Shown one piece after another: positions 49,029 through 58,277 of a stretch of 64,000 bases of DNA. The position numbers and the translations under genes were made by a program. Below the pieces are notes generated by a model, which saw nothing but the letters and a program-made list of their open reading frames with translations, ran no database searches and was not told the DNA's origin. How positions within the stretch are numbered: position 1 is the stretch's first letter; each line of letters opens with the position of its first letter. The stretch is from Bacillota bacterium (GTDB taxonomy: Bacteria; Bacillota_I; Bacilli_A; ML615J-28; CAG-698): positions 1 through 64,000 of the forward strand of contig JAEYQM010000086.1 of the NCBI GenBank assembly GCA_023410025.1, given 5' to 3'.

Positions 49029-49046
49029 TAAAATAGGTGATTAGTT

Positions 49047-49817
49047 ATGAAAGCATATCAATGTGTCAATTGTAAGTTCTTAACATATGAAAAAAACAAA
49101 ATCTGTCCTATTTGTGAGGATAATGTGGAAGAAGTAAATGTTCCAAATAGGAATGAAAAAACTTTTTCTAATCCAATAAGAATAAAAAAATTGAATCAAG
49201 ATGTAAACTTTAATTACTATTGTTATAAATGCAAGAAATACGGAATAAATAAAATCTGTATGGATTGTAATGTTAATTGTTATTTAGGTATTGAAATCAA
49301 GGAAAAAAGATATGTTTTAAGTAGAATTAGAAGTCTATCTGAAGTTTATTCCCCAAGTGAAGTAAAAAAAATAGTTGATGAAACATCAACTGATGATAAA
49401 GAATTGATATATAGAAATTTAGAAGAACCTAGTAGATTTTTTTATCGTAAGGATAAAGGTAAATCATATACTTGTATATTTATAGGAATATTAATATATA
49501 TAGCGGGGTTTGCTATTTCAACACAAAATTATAATGATGGATTGCTATCAAGTATTGCTAATGCAGTTGGTAATGGCGTATTTACAATTTTTTTAGCGTT
49601 AGGGATTGGCTATTTAGATAATGCTTATATGATTGAAGAAGAGCATGTACCAATTGTTTTTAGTGTAATTACACTTGTATTAATGTTGATATATCTAGGA
49701 ATAGCTGTTGGATTTGATTTGTCATATACAGTAAGCTATTTAATTGGACTTGGATTAATGATAATTGCGCTTATTTCTAATTTAATTTATTATTTAGTAT
49801 TGAGGAAGTTAAAATGA
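49047..49817 (+). CDS. double zinc-ribbon membrane protein, unrecognised
   Basis: 256-aa protein with two N-terminal zinc ribbons (CVNC/CPIC at about 6-23 and CYKC/CMDC at about 59-76). A short soluble part follows with SEVYSPSEVKKIVDETSTDD. Four membrane helices make up the C-terminal 115 residues. The layout (ribbon, soluble middle, membrane helices) resembles the unrecognised protein at 31.9 kb, though sequences outside the ribbon are not evidently alike. Its stop overlaps the VanZ gene as ATGA. AGGTGAT precedes the ATG. Confidence 0.65.
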   Translation: MKAYQCVNCKFLTYEKNKICPICEDNVEEVNVPNRNEKTFSNPIRIKKLNQDVNFNYYCYKCKKYGINKICMDCNVNCYLGIEIKEKRYVLSRIRSLSEVYSPSEVKKIVDETSTDDKELIYRNLEEPSRFFYRKDKGKSYTCIFIGILIYIAGFAISTQNYNDGLLSSIANAVGNGVFTIFLALGIGYLDNAYMIEEEHVPIVFSVITLVLMLIYLGIAVGFDLSYTVSYLIGLGLMIIALISNLIYYLVLRKLK

Positions 49818-50260
49818 AAAAATATTTACTGGCTATAGCAACCTTTATGTGGATTGCCTTTATTTTTATGAATTCATTACAAACAGGTGTAGAATCTGGT
49901 GAAGTAAGTTCAAAGATAACAGAAGTTGTAATTAAAGTATTAAATTTAATTAATATTAATTTAGATTTTAACACAACAGCAATTTTTATTAGAAAGTGTG
50001 CTCATGTATTCGAATATTTTATTTTAGGAATACTATTTGCATTGACATATATTAATATGATAGGTAATCTAAATTACCGAATTATATATACTTTTTTATC
50101 AGCATTAGTTGTTAGTATATCAGATGAAATCATTCAACTATATGTACCAGGAAGAGTTGGTGCAGTAACTGATGTATTAATTGATACAATCGGGATAGTT
50201 TTAGGAATTATTATAATATTACTAATTATAAAAATTAGAAAAAAGAGAACAGAAGTTTAA
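49814..50260 (+). CDS. VanZ-like family membrane protein
   Basis: 148-aa protein with four membrane helices. The VanZ family signature is complete: RKCAHVFEYFILGILF, then SDEIIQLYVPGRVGAVTDV with the acidic/His polar residues in the membrane. VanZ itself gives low-level teicoplanin resistance in Enterococcus; chromosomal VanZ-like proteins mostly have unknown roles. Translationally coupled to the zinc-ribbon protein, so the two likely work together. Confidence 0.88.
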   Translation: MKKYLLAIATFMWIAFIFMNSLQTGVESGEVSSKITEVVIKVLNLININLDFNTTAIFIRKCAHVFEYFILGILFALTYINMIGNLNYRIIYTFLSALVVSISDEIIQLYVPGRVGAVTDVLIDTIGIVLGIIIILLIIKIRKKRTEV

Positions 50261-50286
50261 CTACTTGGATAACAAGTAGTTTTTTA
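50261..50286 (+). terminator. terminator of the VanZ gene
   Basis: CTACTTG (50261-50267) pairs with CAAGTAG (50273-50279), followed by T residues. The right-hand end meets a separate terminator for pepF. Confidence 0.85.
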
Positions 50287-50313
50287 ATGAAAAAAAGTGC
50301 TAAAAAGCACTTT
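50287..50313 (-). terminator. terminator of pepF overlapping its stop
   Basis: AAAGTGC (50294-50300) pairs with GCACTTT (50307-50313); on the minus strand a T run follows. The pepF stop at 50312-50314 lies in the stem. Confidence 0.8.
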
Positions 50314-52066
50314 ATTTTGTTAGTTCTAAGAATAATTCGATATCTTCTTTAATTACATCAATTGAACTTTTCCAGAAATTTGGATCAGTAATATCTATAC
50401 CAATACTACTTGCAACGTCCATTAGATTTGCCTTACCAGTAATTGATAATAATTTTCTGATGTCATTAACAAAGCTTGCTCCTTTTTCAACATATTTTGC
50501 ATAAATCCCTTTAGAGAATAGAAGACCAAATGCATAAGGGAAATTATAAAAACTTCTACCAGTTGAATAGTAATGGCTCTTATTTATCCACATGCCACTA
50601 TTTAAAAATTCAGTATCAAGTCCATCTCCATATGTTTTAAGTTGAGCATCAATCATCATTTTATTTAATGTTTCTTCATTTAAGAATTCATTTTGAACTC
50701 GCTCAAAGACTTCAGTTTCAAATAAATAGCGGCTTAAAATATCGACAATTAATTGTGTTGCATCTTGTAATTCTTGTTCAACAAGACCTAATATTTCTAC
50801 ACTATCTGTTGCTTCTTTTAAAACAGCTTTCTTAACTATAGTTTCACATAATATTGAAGCTGTTTCAGCAATAGGCATTGGATAGCTAGAGTTTAGGATT
50901 CTTTCATTAAAGACAATTGAGTTATGATAAGCATGGCCAAGTTCGTGAGCTACAGTTGAAATATCTCCAATAGAACCATCATAATTTGTCATTACTCTGC
51001 TTTCTTTAAGTGGGAAAATTCTTGAACAGAATGCTCCACCACGTTTACCTTGACGAGGTAACCAGTCAATCCAATTTTCTTCAAAAGCTCTCTTGGCAAG
51101 ATCAGCTAAGTCATCTGAAAATGTTTTAAAGTTTTTATAGATAAATGCTTTAGCTTCATCAATTGTATACTTTGAATCACTTTTACCCATTGGTGCAAAT
51201 AAGTCATAAAATGGCAAACCATTTTTATGATTTAACATTTCAGCTTTTCTCTTTAAGTATTTTCTGAAGTCAGGTAATGAATCAGTCATTGCTTTAATTA
51301 AGGCATCTAATACATCTTTATTAATACGGCATTGTTTTAGGGTTTCTTCAAGTGGTGAAGAATATTTTCTTTTTTTAGCCATAGTAACAACATGCTTTTT
51401 AACACCGTTTAAAGCAAAAGCTGTGGCTTTATCAATTTTTTTATAAGTTGCAAGTTCTGCTTCATAAGCATTTTTTCTAATTTCTGGATTTCCTTCATAT
51501 GCTAAGTTTCTAACCTTTGCTAGATTAATAATAGTTCCATCATATTCCACTTCAACTGTTGATGTTAGGTCATTTTGAAGTTTAGAGAATAGTGAACCTC
51601 CACTTTGGTTAAGTTGAGCAGCTAACTCTTCCTCTTGTTCACTAAGAAGATGAATACTACTTTCTTTAATTTCCTTAAGCATAAATTCGTATTCTTTTAG
51701 TAATGAATCACTTTCAATTATTTCATCTAAATTATCAATACTTGATACATATTTTTCAAATAATGTATCTGGTATTGTTATTTGAACGAATTTTTGTTGA
51801 ATTTTAACCATCATGTTATTAAATTCTAGGTTACGTGAATCAACAGCAAGTGTTAGACTTAAAAATGACATTAGTCTACCTGCTACCATATTGATTTCTT
51901 CTTGTAATTTAATTAGTTCTACTAGTTTTGTTTTTGGATCATCAATTGTAAGATTTTCTGTATAAACAGTAAACTTTTTAATTAATTCATCTAAAAGAAC
52001 AGTATCTTTTGAAAAATTAGGATCATCAAGTCCTAAGTATAATTTATTTAAGTTCCAATTGCTCAT
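50312..52066 (-). CDS. pepF: oligoendopeptidase F
   Basis: 584-aa cytosolic zinc metallopeptidase of family M3B that cuts oligopeptides of about 7-17 residues. The HExxH motif HELGH is at residues 374-378, with the family sequence STVAHELGHAYHNS around it; a downstream Glu in ETASILCETIV supplies the third ligand. The length fits PepF. CGGAGG precedes the ATG. It is transcribed alone between two plus-strand units. Confidence 0.94.
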   Translation of the reverse strand: MSNWNLNKLYLGLDDPNFSKDTVLLDELIKKFTVYTENLTIDDPKTKLVELIKLQEEINMVAGRLMSFLSLTLAVDSRNLEFNNMMVKIQQKFVQITIPDTLFEKYVSSIDNLDEIIESDSLLKEYEFMLKEIKESSIHLLSEQEEELAAQLNQSGGSLFSKLQNDLTSTVEVEYDGTIINLAKVRNLAYEGNPEIRKNAYEAELATYKKIDKATAFALNGVKKHVVTMAKKRKYSSPLEETLKQCRINKDVLDALIKAMTDSLPDFRKYLKRKAEMLNHKNGLPFYDLFAPMGKSDSKYTIDEAKAFIYKNFKTFSDDLADLAKRAFEENWIDWLPRQGKRGGAFCSRIFPLKESRVMTNYDGSIGDISTVAHELGHAYHNSIVFNERILNSSYPMPIAETASILCETIVKKAVLKEATDSVEILGLVEQELQDATQLIVDILSRYLFETEVFERVQNEFLNEETLNKMMIDAQLKTYGDGLDTEFLNSGMWINKSHYYSTGRSFYNFPYAFGLLFSKGIYAKYVEKGASFVNDIRKLLSITGKANLMDVASSIGIDITDPNFWKSSIDVIKEDIELFLELTK

Positions 52067-52128
52067 ATTTACCTCCGCTTTTTAATATTATATCACTAAA
52101 ACTTAAAAAATAAAAATAAAAAGTTTTT

Positions 52129-52158
52129 TTCACAAATATCTACATTATGTGGTAAAAT
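52129..52158 (+). promoter_or_regulatory. promoter of mnmG-rsmG-parA-mscS
   Basis: TAAAAT (52153-52158) with an extended TGG; TTCACA lies 18 nt upstream (52129-52134). Confidence 0.55.
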
Positions 52159-52175
52159 ATACGTTGGTGATAAAA

Positions 52176-54035
52176 ATGTATGACGTAATCGTTATCGGAG
52201 CTGGACATGCTGGGGTTGAGGCCGCATTAGCATCCGCCCGTTTAAATAAAAAAACTCTGCTAGTAGCAGGAAACTTAAATAGAATTGCAAGTATGCCATG
52301 TAATCCATCAATAGGTGGACCAGCAAAAGGTATAATTGTTCGTGAAATAGATGCCCTAGGTGGGGAAATGGCTAGAGCAATTGATGCTACTTTATTACAA
52401 GTAAAGATGCTTAATAGTTCAAAAGGCCCTGCTGTTAGAGCATTAAGAGCTCAAGCTGATAAAACAACTTATCCAGCATATATGAGAAAAGTCGTTTTTG
52501 AAACAGAAAATCTAGAAACTCTAGAGGATTTTGTTGAAGAACTAATTGTTGAAAATAATGTTATTAAAGGTATTAAAACTGCAAGTGGTGATATTATCAA
52601 CTCTAAAACTGTTGTAATTGCTGCAGGAACATATATGAAGAGTAATATTTTGGTTGGTAAATCAAAAACTGTATCAGGACCAGATAATCAAAAAACTTCT
52701 GAAGGTTTAAGTAAATCTTTAAGAGAAATTGGATTTAAACTAATAAGACTTAAAACAGGGACACCACCACGTATTAAGAAAGATTCTATCGATTATGATA
52801 AGACGACTATTCAATATGGTGATAAACAAAAATGGTGTTTTAGTAATGAAACTAAAAACCCTATTTCACTAGAAAATCAAGTACCATGTTACTTAACTTA
52901 TACAAGTCCAGAAACTCATAGAATTATTAAAGAAAACTTACATGAATCAAGTATGTATTCAGGTCTTGTTGAAGGAGTTGGACCAAGATATTGTCCATCT
53001 ATTGAAGATAAGATTGTTCGTTTTTCTGATAAAGAAAGACATCAAATCTTTATTGAACCAGAAGGATTGCAAATTGATGAAATGTATATCCAAGGTTTAT
53101 CAACAAGTTTCCCACATCACATACAAGAACAACTTGTTCATTCTATTGCAGGACTTGAAAATGCGGTAATTACGAAATACGCATATGCAATTGAATATGA
53201 TGCCATTGATCCTATGCAACTTAAAAAATCTTTAGAATCAAAACATATTGAGAACTTATTTTTTGCTGGACAAGTTAATGGTACAAGTGGATATGAAGAA
53301 GCGGCATGTCAAGGATTAATGGCTGGAATTAATGCATCAAGAAAAGTGGATAACTTAGAACCATTAGTATTAAGAAGAGATGAAGCTTATATTGGAGTTC
53401 TAGTTGATGACTTAATTACTAAAGGTGTAAAAGATCCATATCGTCTGCTTACATCACGTGCTGAATTTAGATTATTATTAAGAAATGATAATTCTGAAGA
53501 AAGACTATTAGAGTATGGATACCAAATTGGTTTAATAAATGAAGAAAGATATCAAAGATTCAAAGCTAAAGAAGAATTTATTGAAAAAACATTACAAGAA
53601 TTAGATAATTTATATATTAATCCAAAAAATAATGTTAATGAATATTTAGCTCAAAATAATAAATCAGTTATAAATACAAAAGTAAGTTACAGAGAATTCT
53701 TAAAGAGACCAGAAATTGATTTTGATGATCTTGAATATATTACTGATTTCAAATTAGAAACTGATGACACAACAAAAGATCAAATATTAATTGCAATTAA
53801 GTATGAAGGATATATTCAAAAAGAATTTAAGAATGCTAAGAAGTTACAATTGATGGAATCAAAAGTAATTCCAGATGATATTAATTATGATTTAATTCCT
53901 AATATAGCTTTAGAAGCAAAGGATAAACTAAAAAGAGTTAAACCTTCAACAATTTCTCAAGCTTCAAGAATTAGTGGAGTTAATCCAAGTGATATATCAA
54001 TTTTATTAGTATATTTAGAAAGTAGAAAAAGATAA
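52176..54035 (+). CDS. mnmG: tRNA uridine-5-carboxymethylaminomethyl modification enzyme MnmG (GidA)
   Basis: 619-aa FAD protein that with MnmE modifies U34 of several tRNAs. GAGHAG at 8-13 is the FAD loop. SMPCNPSIGGPAKGIIVREI, GTPPRIKK and GQVNGTSGYEEAACQGLMAG follow. The open frame extends further left, but GGTGAT before ATG 52176 gives the family start. mnmE is not next to it. The stop shares one base with the rsmG start. Confidence 0.96.
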   Translation: MYDVIVIGAGHAGVEAALASARLNKKTLLVAGNLNRIASMPCNPSIGGPAKGIIVREIDALGGEMARAIDATLLQVKMLNSSKGPAVRALRAQADKTTYPAYMRKVVFETENLETLEDFVEELIVENNVIKGIKTASGDIINSKTVVIAAGTYMKSNILVGKSKTVSGPDNQKTSEGLSKSLREIGFKLIRLKTGTPPRIKKDSIDYDKTTIQYGDKQKWCFSNETKNPISLENQVPCYLTYTSPETHRIIKENLHESSMYSGLVEGVGPRYCPSIEDKIVRFSDKERHQIFIEPEGLQIDEMYIQGLSTSFPHHIQEQLVHSIAGLENAVITKYAYAIEYDAIDPMQLKKSLESKHIENLFFAGQVNGTSGYEEAACQGLMAGINASRKVDNLEPLVLRRDEAYIGVLVDDLITKGVKDPYRLLTSRAEFRLLLRNDNSEERLLEYGYQIGLINEERYQRFKAKEEFIEKTLQELDNLYINPKNNVNEYLAQNNKSVINTKVSYREFLKRPEIDFDDLEYITDFKLETDDTTKDQILIAIKYEGYIQKEFKNAKKLQLMESKVIPDDINYDLIPNIALEAKDKLKRVKPSTISQASRISGVNPSDISILLVYLESRKR

Positions 54036-54676
54036 TGGATTTTTTAGAAAGTTATTATGAATTTTTAATAAGTGAAAATCAAAAATATAATTTAACTTCG
54101 ATTACTAATAAAGAAGAAGTTTATATAAAACATTTTGAAGATTCAATGAGTGTTGATTTAGTAATTGATTTTAATAGTATTAAAGAAGTTTGTGATGTTG
54201 GTAGTGGAGCAGGATTTCCAGGAATTCCTTTAAAAATTAAATATCCACATATCAAATTAACAATAATTGAACCAACTTTAAAAAGATGTAACTTTTTAAC
54301 ACAACTTGTTTTGAAATTAGGATTAAAAGATGTTATAATAATAAATGACAGAGCTGAAAACATGAAAGACTTAAGATCAAAGTTTGATCTTGTTGTCGCT
54401 AGAGCAGTTTCACCATTACCAATGCTACTTGAATTATGTATGCCTTTAGTAAAAGTAGGAAGTTATTTTGTTTCTATGAAAGGCCCATCATTTCAAAGTG
54501 AAATTGATATAGCAAATAATGCATTAAATGAATTGAATTCAGTAATTGATAAAGTTAAAACTTATGAATTATCAAAAGGCTATGGAGAACATAGTTTAAT
54601 AAAAATAAAAAAAATAAAGGAAGTAAGCAGCAAGTATCCAAGATTATATAAGGATATCAAAAACAATCCTTTATAA
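54035..54676 (+). CDS. rsmG: 16S rRNA m7G527 methyltransferase RsmG
   Basis: 213-aa methyltransferase that methylates G527 of 16S rRNA. The S-adenosylmethionine motif CDVGSGAGFPGIPLKI and ARAVSPLPMLLELCMPL are diagnostic. KYNLTSITNKEEVYIKHFED at the N-terminus is typical. It starts at the last base of mnmG (TAATG), so translation is coupled. The mnmG-rsmG pair precedes parA, as in many Bacillota near the origin. Confidence 0.95.
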   Translation: MDFLESYYEFLISENQKYNLTSITNKEEVYIKHFEDSMSVDLVIDFNSIKEVCDVGSGAGFPGIPLKIKYPHIKLTIIEPTLKRCNFLTQLVLKLGLKDVIIINDRAENMKDLRSKFDLVVARAVSPLPMLLELCMPLVKVGSYFVSMKGPSFQSEIDIANNALNELNSVIDKVKTYELSKGYGEHSLIKIKKIKEVSSKYPRLYKDIKNNPL

Positions 54677-54688
54677 GGAGGTTAAATT

Positions 54689-55459
54689 GTGGGAAAGATT
54701 ATTGCAATTGTAAATCAAAAGGGTGGAGTAGGAAAAACAACAACAGCTATTAATTTAGGGGCTGCTCTTTGTAATGATAAAAAGAAAGTATTACTTGTTG
54801 ATTTAGATGAACAAGCTAATGCAACAATTGGACTTGGATTATCACGTGAACTACTTGACCTAACTAGTTATGATTTATTATCAACAGACTTAGAAATTGA
54901 TAACACTATTTATGCTTCTATTGATAGTAATTTTCATATAATTCCCGCATCATCAAAACTTGCAAATATTGAAAAAGATTTATTGAATATTGAAAATTAT
55001 AATTTAATACTTTCAAGAAAGTTAATATCTGTAGTTGATGAATATGATTATATATTACTTGATTGCCCACCATCAATTGGTATGGTAATTGATAATGCAT
55101 TATTTGCATGTGATTCGGTAATTATTCCTGTTGAATGTGATTTCTTTGCATATGATGCCTTAACACAAATTGTTAATAAGATTAATCAAATTCAAAAACA
55201 AAAGAAAATAACAAATGGATCATTAACGATAGAAGGAATATTACTAACAAAATTAGATAATAGAAATTTATTTGGATATAATATAATTGATAGAGTAAGG
55301 GATTTATTTCCTTCAAAAACATTTAAAACCATTATAAGTAGATCAAGTCATTTACAAGAAGCACCAATGCATGGAAAAAGCGTATTAAAATTTGCATATA
55401 ATTCTCGTGCTAGTAAAGAATATCGTGAATTAGCAAAAGAAATAATAAGAAATAATTAG
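54689..55459 (+). CDS. parA: chromosome-partitioning ATPase ParA (Soj)
   Basis: 256-aa deviant-Walker ATPase. KGGVGKTTTAINLGAAL gives the signature K11 and the P-loop K16; DLDEQANATIGLG and ILLDCPPSIG follow. It begins with GTG after AAGGAGG. In Bacillus, Soj also sets DnaA activity. The partner parB (spo0J) that normally follows is absent; mscS comes next. A MinD-like role is excluded by the Soj-type motifs. Confidence 0.94.
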   Translation: MGKIIAIVNQKGGVGKTTTAINLGAALCNDKKKVLLVDLDEQANATIGLGLSRELLDLTSYDLLSTDLEIDNTIYASIDSNFHIIPASSKLANIEKDLLNIENYNLILSRKLISVVDEYDYILLDCPPSIGMVIDNALFACDSVIIPVECDFFAYDALTQIVNKINQIQKQKKITNGSLTIEGILLTKLDNRNLFGYNIIDRVRDLFPSKTFKTIISRSSHLQEAPMHGKSVLKFAYNSRASKEYRELAKEIIRNN

Positions 55460-55469
55460 GAGTATTATT

Positions 55470-56270
55470 ATGGGAGAAACTGTTAAAGAGTTCTTAAAGA
55501 TTAATACAACAAGACTTATATCAACAGGTGTTGTTATTTTTGTAACTATTTTACTACTTACAGCTGTAAGAATATTTACTAATAAATTAGTAAAAAAAGG
55601 TAAAAATAAAAGATCAATTACTGTTTCAAAATTAGTTAATAGCGTCTTAAAATATGTAATAGCTATAATTCTTTTAATTTCACTATTAGGTATATGGGGT
55701 TATGATATTAGCACCCTACTAGCCGGTGCTGGAATTATGGGACTTATAATTGGATTAGGTGCCCAAAATCTTGTATCTGATTTATTAAGTGGTATGAGTA
55801 TTGTTTTTGAAGATGTTTACGAAGTCGATGAAGTTGTTAATATAAATGGCTTTAAGGGAAGAGTTGTTGATATTGGAATTAGATCAACAAAACTTCTAAA
55901 TTGGAAAGGTGAATTAAAAATAATTACTAATGGAGAAATAAAAGAAGTTATTAATTATTCAAGAAACTTTGCAATATCTGAAGTTGTCTTTTCAATAAAA
56001 CACAAAGAAAATGTATCTAAAACCATAGCTTTATTAGATGAGAAATTACCAAATATAAAAGAATTTTTCTCACAGATTATTGAAGGTCCAAATGTATTAG
56101 GGGTATCTAATATTACTTCTATTGGTACAGAAATTACAGTTATAGCTAAGACTTTACCTGAAAAACATATATCAGTAACAATGGCCTTAAGAAAGATGAT
56201 TAAAGAAATACTAGATGAAAAGGGAATAGAATTCTCAATTACACAAGTGGAGTTAATCAATGAACGCTAA
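55470..56270 (+). CDS. small-conductance mechanosensitive channel (MscS/YkuT type)
   Basis: 266-aa channel with three membrane helices (about 13-35, 55-73 and the pore helix from 79). The pore-lining helix LLAGAGIMGLIIGLGAQNLV with SDLLSGMSIVFEDVYEVDE is the MscS hallmark. A beta-barrel domain follows. It releases solutes on hypo-osmotic shock. It overlaps the DUF951 gene by 11 nt. An mscS-DUF951 pair next to parA is a common order in Clostridia and relatives. Confidence 0.9.
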   Translation: MGETVKEFLKINTTRLISTGVVIFVTILLLTAVRIFTNKLVKKGKNKRSITVSKLVNSVLKYVIAIILLISLLGIWGYDISTLLAGAGIMGLIIGLGAQNLVSDLLSGMSIVFEDVYEVDEVVNINGFKGRVVDIGIRSTKLLNWKGELKIITNGEIKEVINYSRNFAISEVVFSIKHKENVSKTIALLDEKLPNIKEFFSQIIEGPNVLGVSNITSIGTEITVIAKTLPEKHISVTMALRKMIKEILDEKGIEFSITQVELINER

Positions 56271-56445
56271 TATATTTGAAGTAGGACAAATTCTTGAACT
56301 TAAAAAAGAACATCCATGTGGATCAAAACAATGGAAAGTTGTTAAGACAGGAATAGATTATAAATTAGAATGTGTAGGTTGTAATCGTGTTGTTATAGTT
56401 CCAAGAGTTGAACTAAAGAAAAAAGTAAAGAAAGTTATTCAATAA
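56260..56445 (+). CDS. DUF951 family small protein
   Basis: 61-aa protein of DUF951. FEVGQILELKKEHPCGSKQW, then TGIDYKLECVGCNRVVIVPR, matches the family throughout. One Cys in HPCGS and a CVGC pair might bind zinc, and the fold is small and beta-rich. Usually found with parA/mscS or ychF; the role is not known. It is translated from within the end of the mscS gene. Confidence 0.88.
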   Translation: MNANIFEVGQILELKKEHPCGSKQWKVVKTGIDYKLECVGCNRVVIVPRVELKKKVKKVIQ

Positions 56446-56468
56446 AATCCACAAATGTGGATTTTTTT
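56444..56468 (+). terminator. terminator after DUF951
   Basis: AAAATCCAC (56444-56452) pairs with GTGGATTTT (56457-56465), AAAT loop and a T run. Confidence 0.85.
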
Positions 56469-56487
56469 TAAATTTACAAATATATTA

Positions 56488-56496
56488 TGGTATAAT
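56488..56496 (+). promoter_or_regulatory. extended -10 promoter of the first ABC pair
   Basis: TGG-TATAAT. A TTTACA sits 12 nt upstream, too near to act as -35, so it depends on the extended element. Confidence 0.55.
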
Positions 56497-56522
56497 CATT
56501 AGTATGGTTAAGGAGATTATGA

Positions 56523-58277
56523 ATGAAGTCGCTTATTTTACTACTAAAAAAATACCCTTTCATGATACTAATTGAAATAGTAAATACAATTATTGGGGTA
56601 TTATTAACAATTATCCCGATTAATACCGTAAAAGATATTATTCAAATTTACGAGAAAAACAAGAATATTAAGGAAATGCTTTATACACTTTTAATGTATT
56701 CAGCAATATGGTTATTATGTAATCTTATCTTAGTTTTAACTGGTTACTTTAGAACCTATATTGAGAGAAATTTTAAAGTCTATATAGCTGTTCTTTTATA
56801 TAAGAAACTAGATAGTATTGATTATGATTTCCATGAAAGTCCTAAGTTTTTAAATGACTATACAAGAGCATTAGAGCAAGGACCAGAAAGAATATATCTA
56901 AGTGCCAATGGAGTAATTGTTATAATTAAAACAATTATTCAAAGTATTTCTATTTTTTCTATTATTTTTAATATGCACTATTTAGCAGTAGTATATGCTT
57001 TAGTAATTGGATTAATTTATGCTGTATTAAGATTTAGAGTTGGTAAACTTGATTATATTTCTTTATCAAAACAAAGATTATTTATGCGTCAAAGGGGATA
57101 TGTAAATAGAACCTTCTTTATAAAAGACTCAATGGCTGATTTAAAAACAAGTAGTATTGAAGGAATACTTCTTGAAAATAATGCCAAGGCAAATCAAGGA
57201 ATATTAAGTGTAATAGATACAATTGGATTAAAGAAAACAATACTTACCTATATAGGCGATGTATTAATTACTTCCATTTATCCAGTAACTTTAGCTGTAT
57301 TAGCATACGTTACAATTGATAATATATCATTTAGTGACTTTTCAGCGTTAACAGTTGCAGCTACAACTCTTTCAACACTAGTATCACAAATTGTAGTATC
57401 AATTGGAGACTTGCAAAATAATGCTGTTGAAACAAGAATTCCATATGAAGTTTTAGATATGACCTCAACAATTGAAGGTGTAGAATATAAACCATTAGAT
57501 ACAGAATTTAAAACATTAGAATTAAAAGATGTATGTTTCTCCTATGGTGATAAGAAAATTTTAAAAAATATTAATTTAAAAATTAATAAGGGTGAAAAAG
57601 TAGCAATTGTTGGTTCAAATGGGGCTGGAAAAACGACACTTGTAAAACTTCTACTAAGACTATATGATACTTTTGAAGGAAGCATATTAATAAATGGGGA
57701 AGCTTATAAAACCCTAAATGCCATGAGTATTAGAAAGCAAGTAGGGGCAGTATTCCAAAATGTTGAAGTATATGCTGGAAGCATTGCTGAAAACATTATA
57801 TTTAAAAAACCAACAACAGAAAATGATTTTATTGTTTTAGAACAAGCTTTAAAATTTAGTGGGCTTGATGAAGTTGTCAGTAATTTAAAAGATGGTATCA
57901 ATACATTAGTTACCAGAGAATTTGATAAAGACGGAATCGTACTAAGTGGTGGTCAAAAACAAAGAATTGCTATCGCTAGAGGGGTTGCCCAAAGTTATAA
58001 TCTATTTGTACTTGATGAACCATCAAGTGCTTTAGACCCATTATCAGAAGCAATAATATATCAAAATATGCTAGAAATGGGAAAAGACAAAACAATTATT
58101 TTTATATCACATCGCTTAACTACAACAGTTAATGCTGACAAAATTTTCTTGTTTGAAAATGGTGAAATTATTGAATCAGGAAATCACGAAGAGTTATTAA
58201 AACTTAATGGTGTATATAAGAAAATGTTTAACTCACAAGCAAGCAAATACTTAGGTGGAAATTATGAAGACAATTAA
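56523..58277 (+). CDS. ABC exporter, fused permease and ATPase (pair 1, first half)
   Basis: 584-aa half-transporter with about six N-terminal membrane helices and an ATPase domain. Walker A GSNGAGKTT at 364-372, signature LSGGQ from 474, Walker B LDEP with catalytic E499, and H-loop SHRLTT are all intact. The TREFDKDG stretch before the signature is shared with its partner. The substrate is unknown: peptide, lipid or drug export are all possible. AAGGAG precedes the ATG. It overlaps the second half by 14 nt, so a heterodimer is likely. Confidence 0.88.
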   Translation: MKSLILLLKKYPFMILIEIVNTIIGVLLTIIPINTVKDIIQIYEKNKNIKEMLYTLLMYSAIWLLCNLILVLTGYFRTYIERNFKVYIAVLLYKKLDSIDYDFHESPKFLNDYTRALEQGPERIYLSANGVIVIIKTIIQSISIFSIIFNMHYLAVVYALVIGLIYAVLRFRVGKLDYISLSKQRLFMRQRGYVNRTFFIKDSMADLKTSSIEGILLENNAKANQGILSVIDTIGLKKTILTYIGDVLITSIYPVTLAVLAYVTIDNISFSDFSALTVAATTLSTLVSQIVVSIGDLQNNAVETRIPYEVLDMTSTIEGVEYKPLDTEFKTLELKDVCFSYGDKKILKNINLKINKGEKVAIVGSNGAGKTTLVKLLLRLYDTFEGSILINGEAYKTLNAMSIRKQVGAVFQNVEVYAGSIAENIIFKKPTTENDFIVLEQALKFSGLDEVVSNLKDGINTLVTREFDKDGIVLSGGQKQRIAIARGVAQSYNLFVLDEPSSALDPLSEAIIYQNMLEMGKDKTIIFISHRLTTTVNADKIFLFENGEIIESGNHEELLKLNGVYKKMFNSQASKYLGGNYEDN

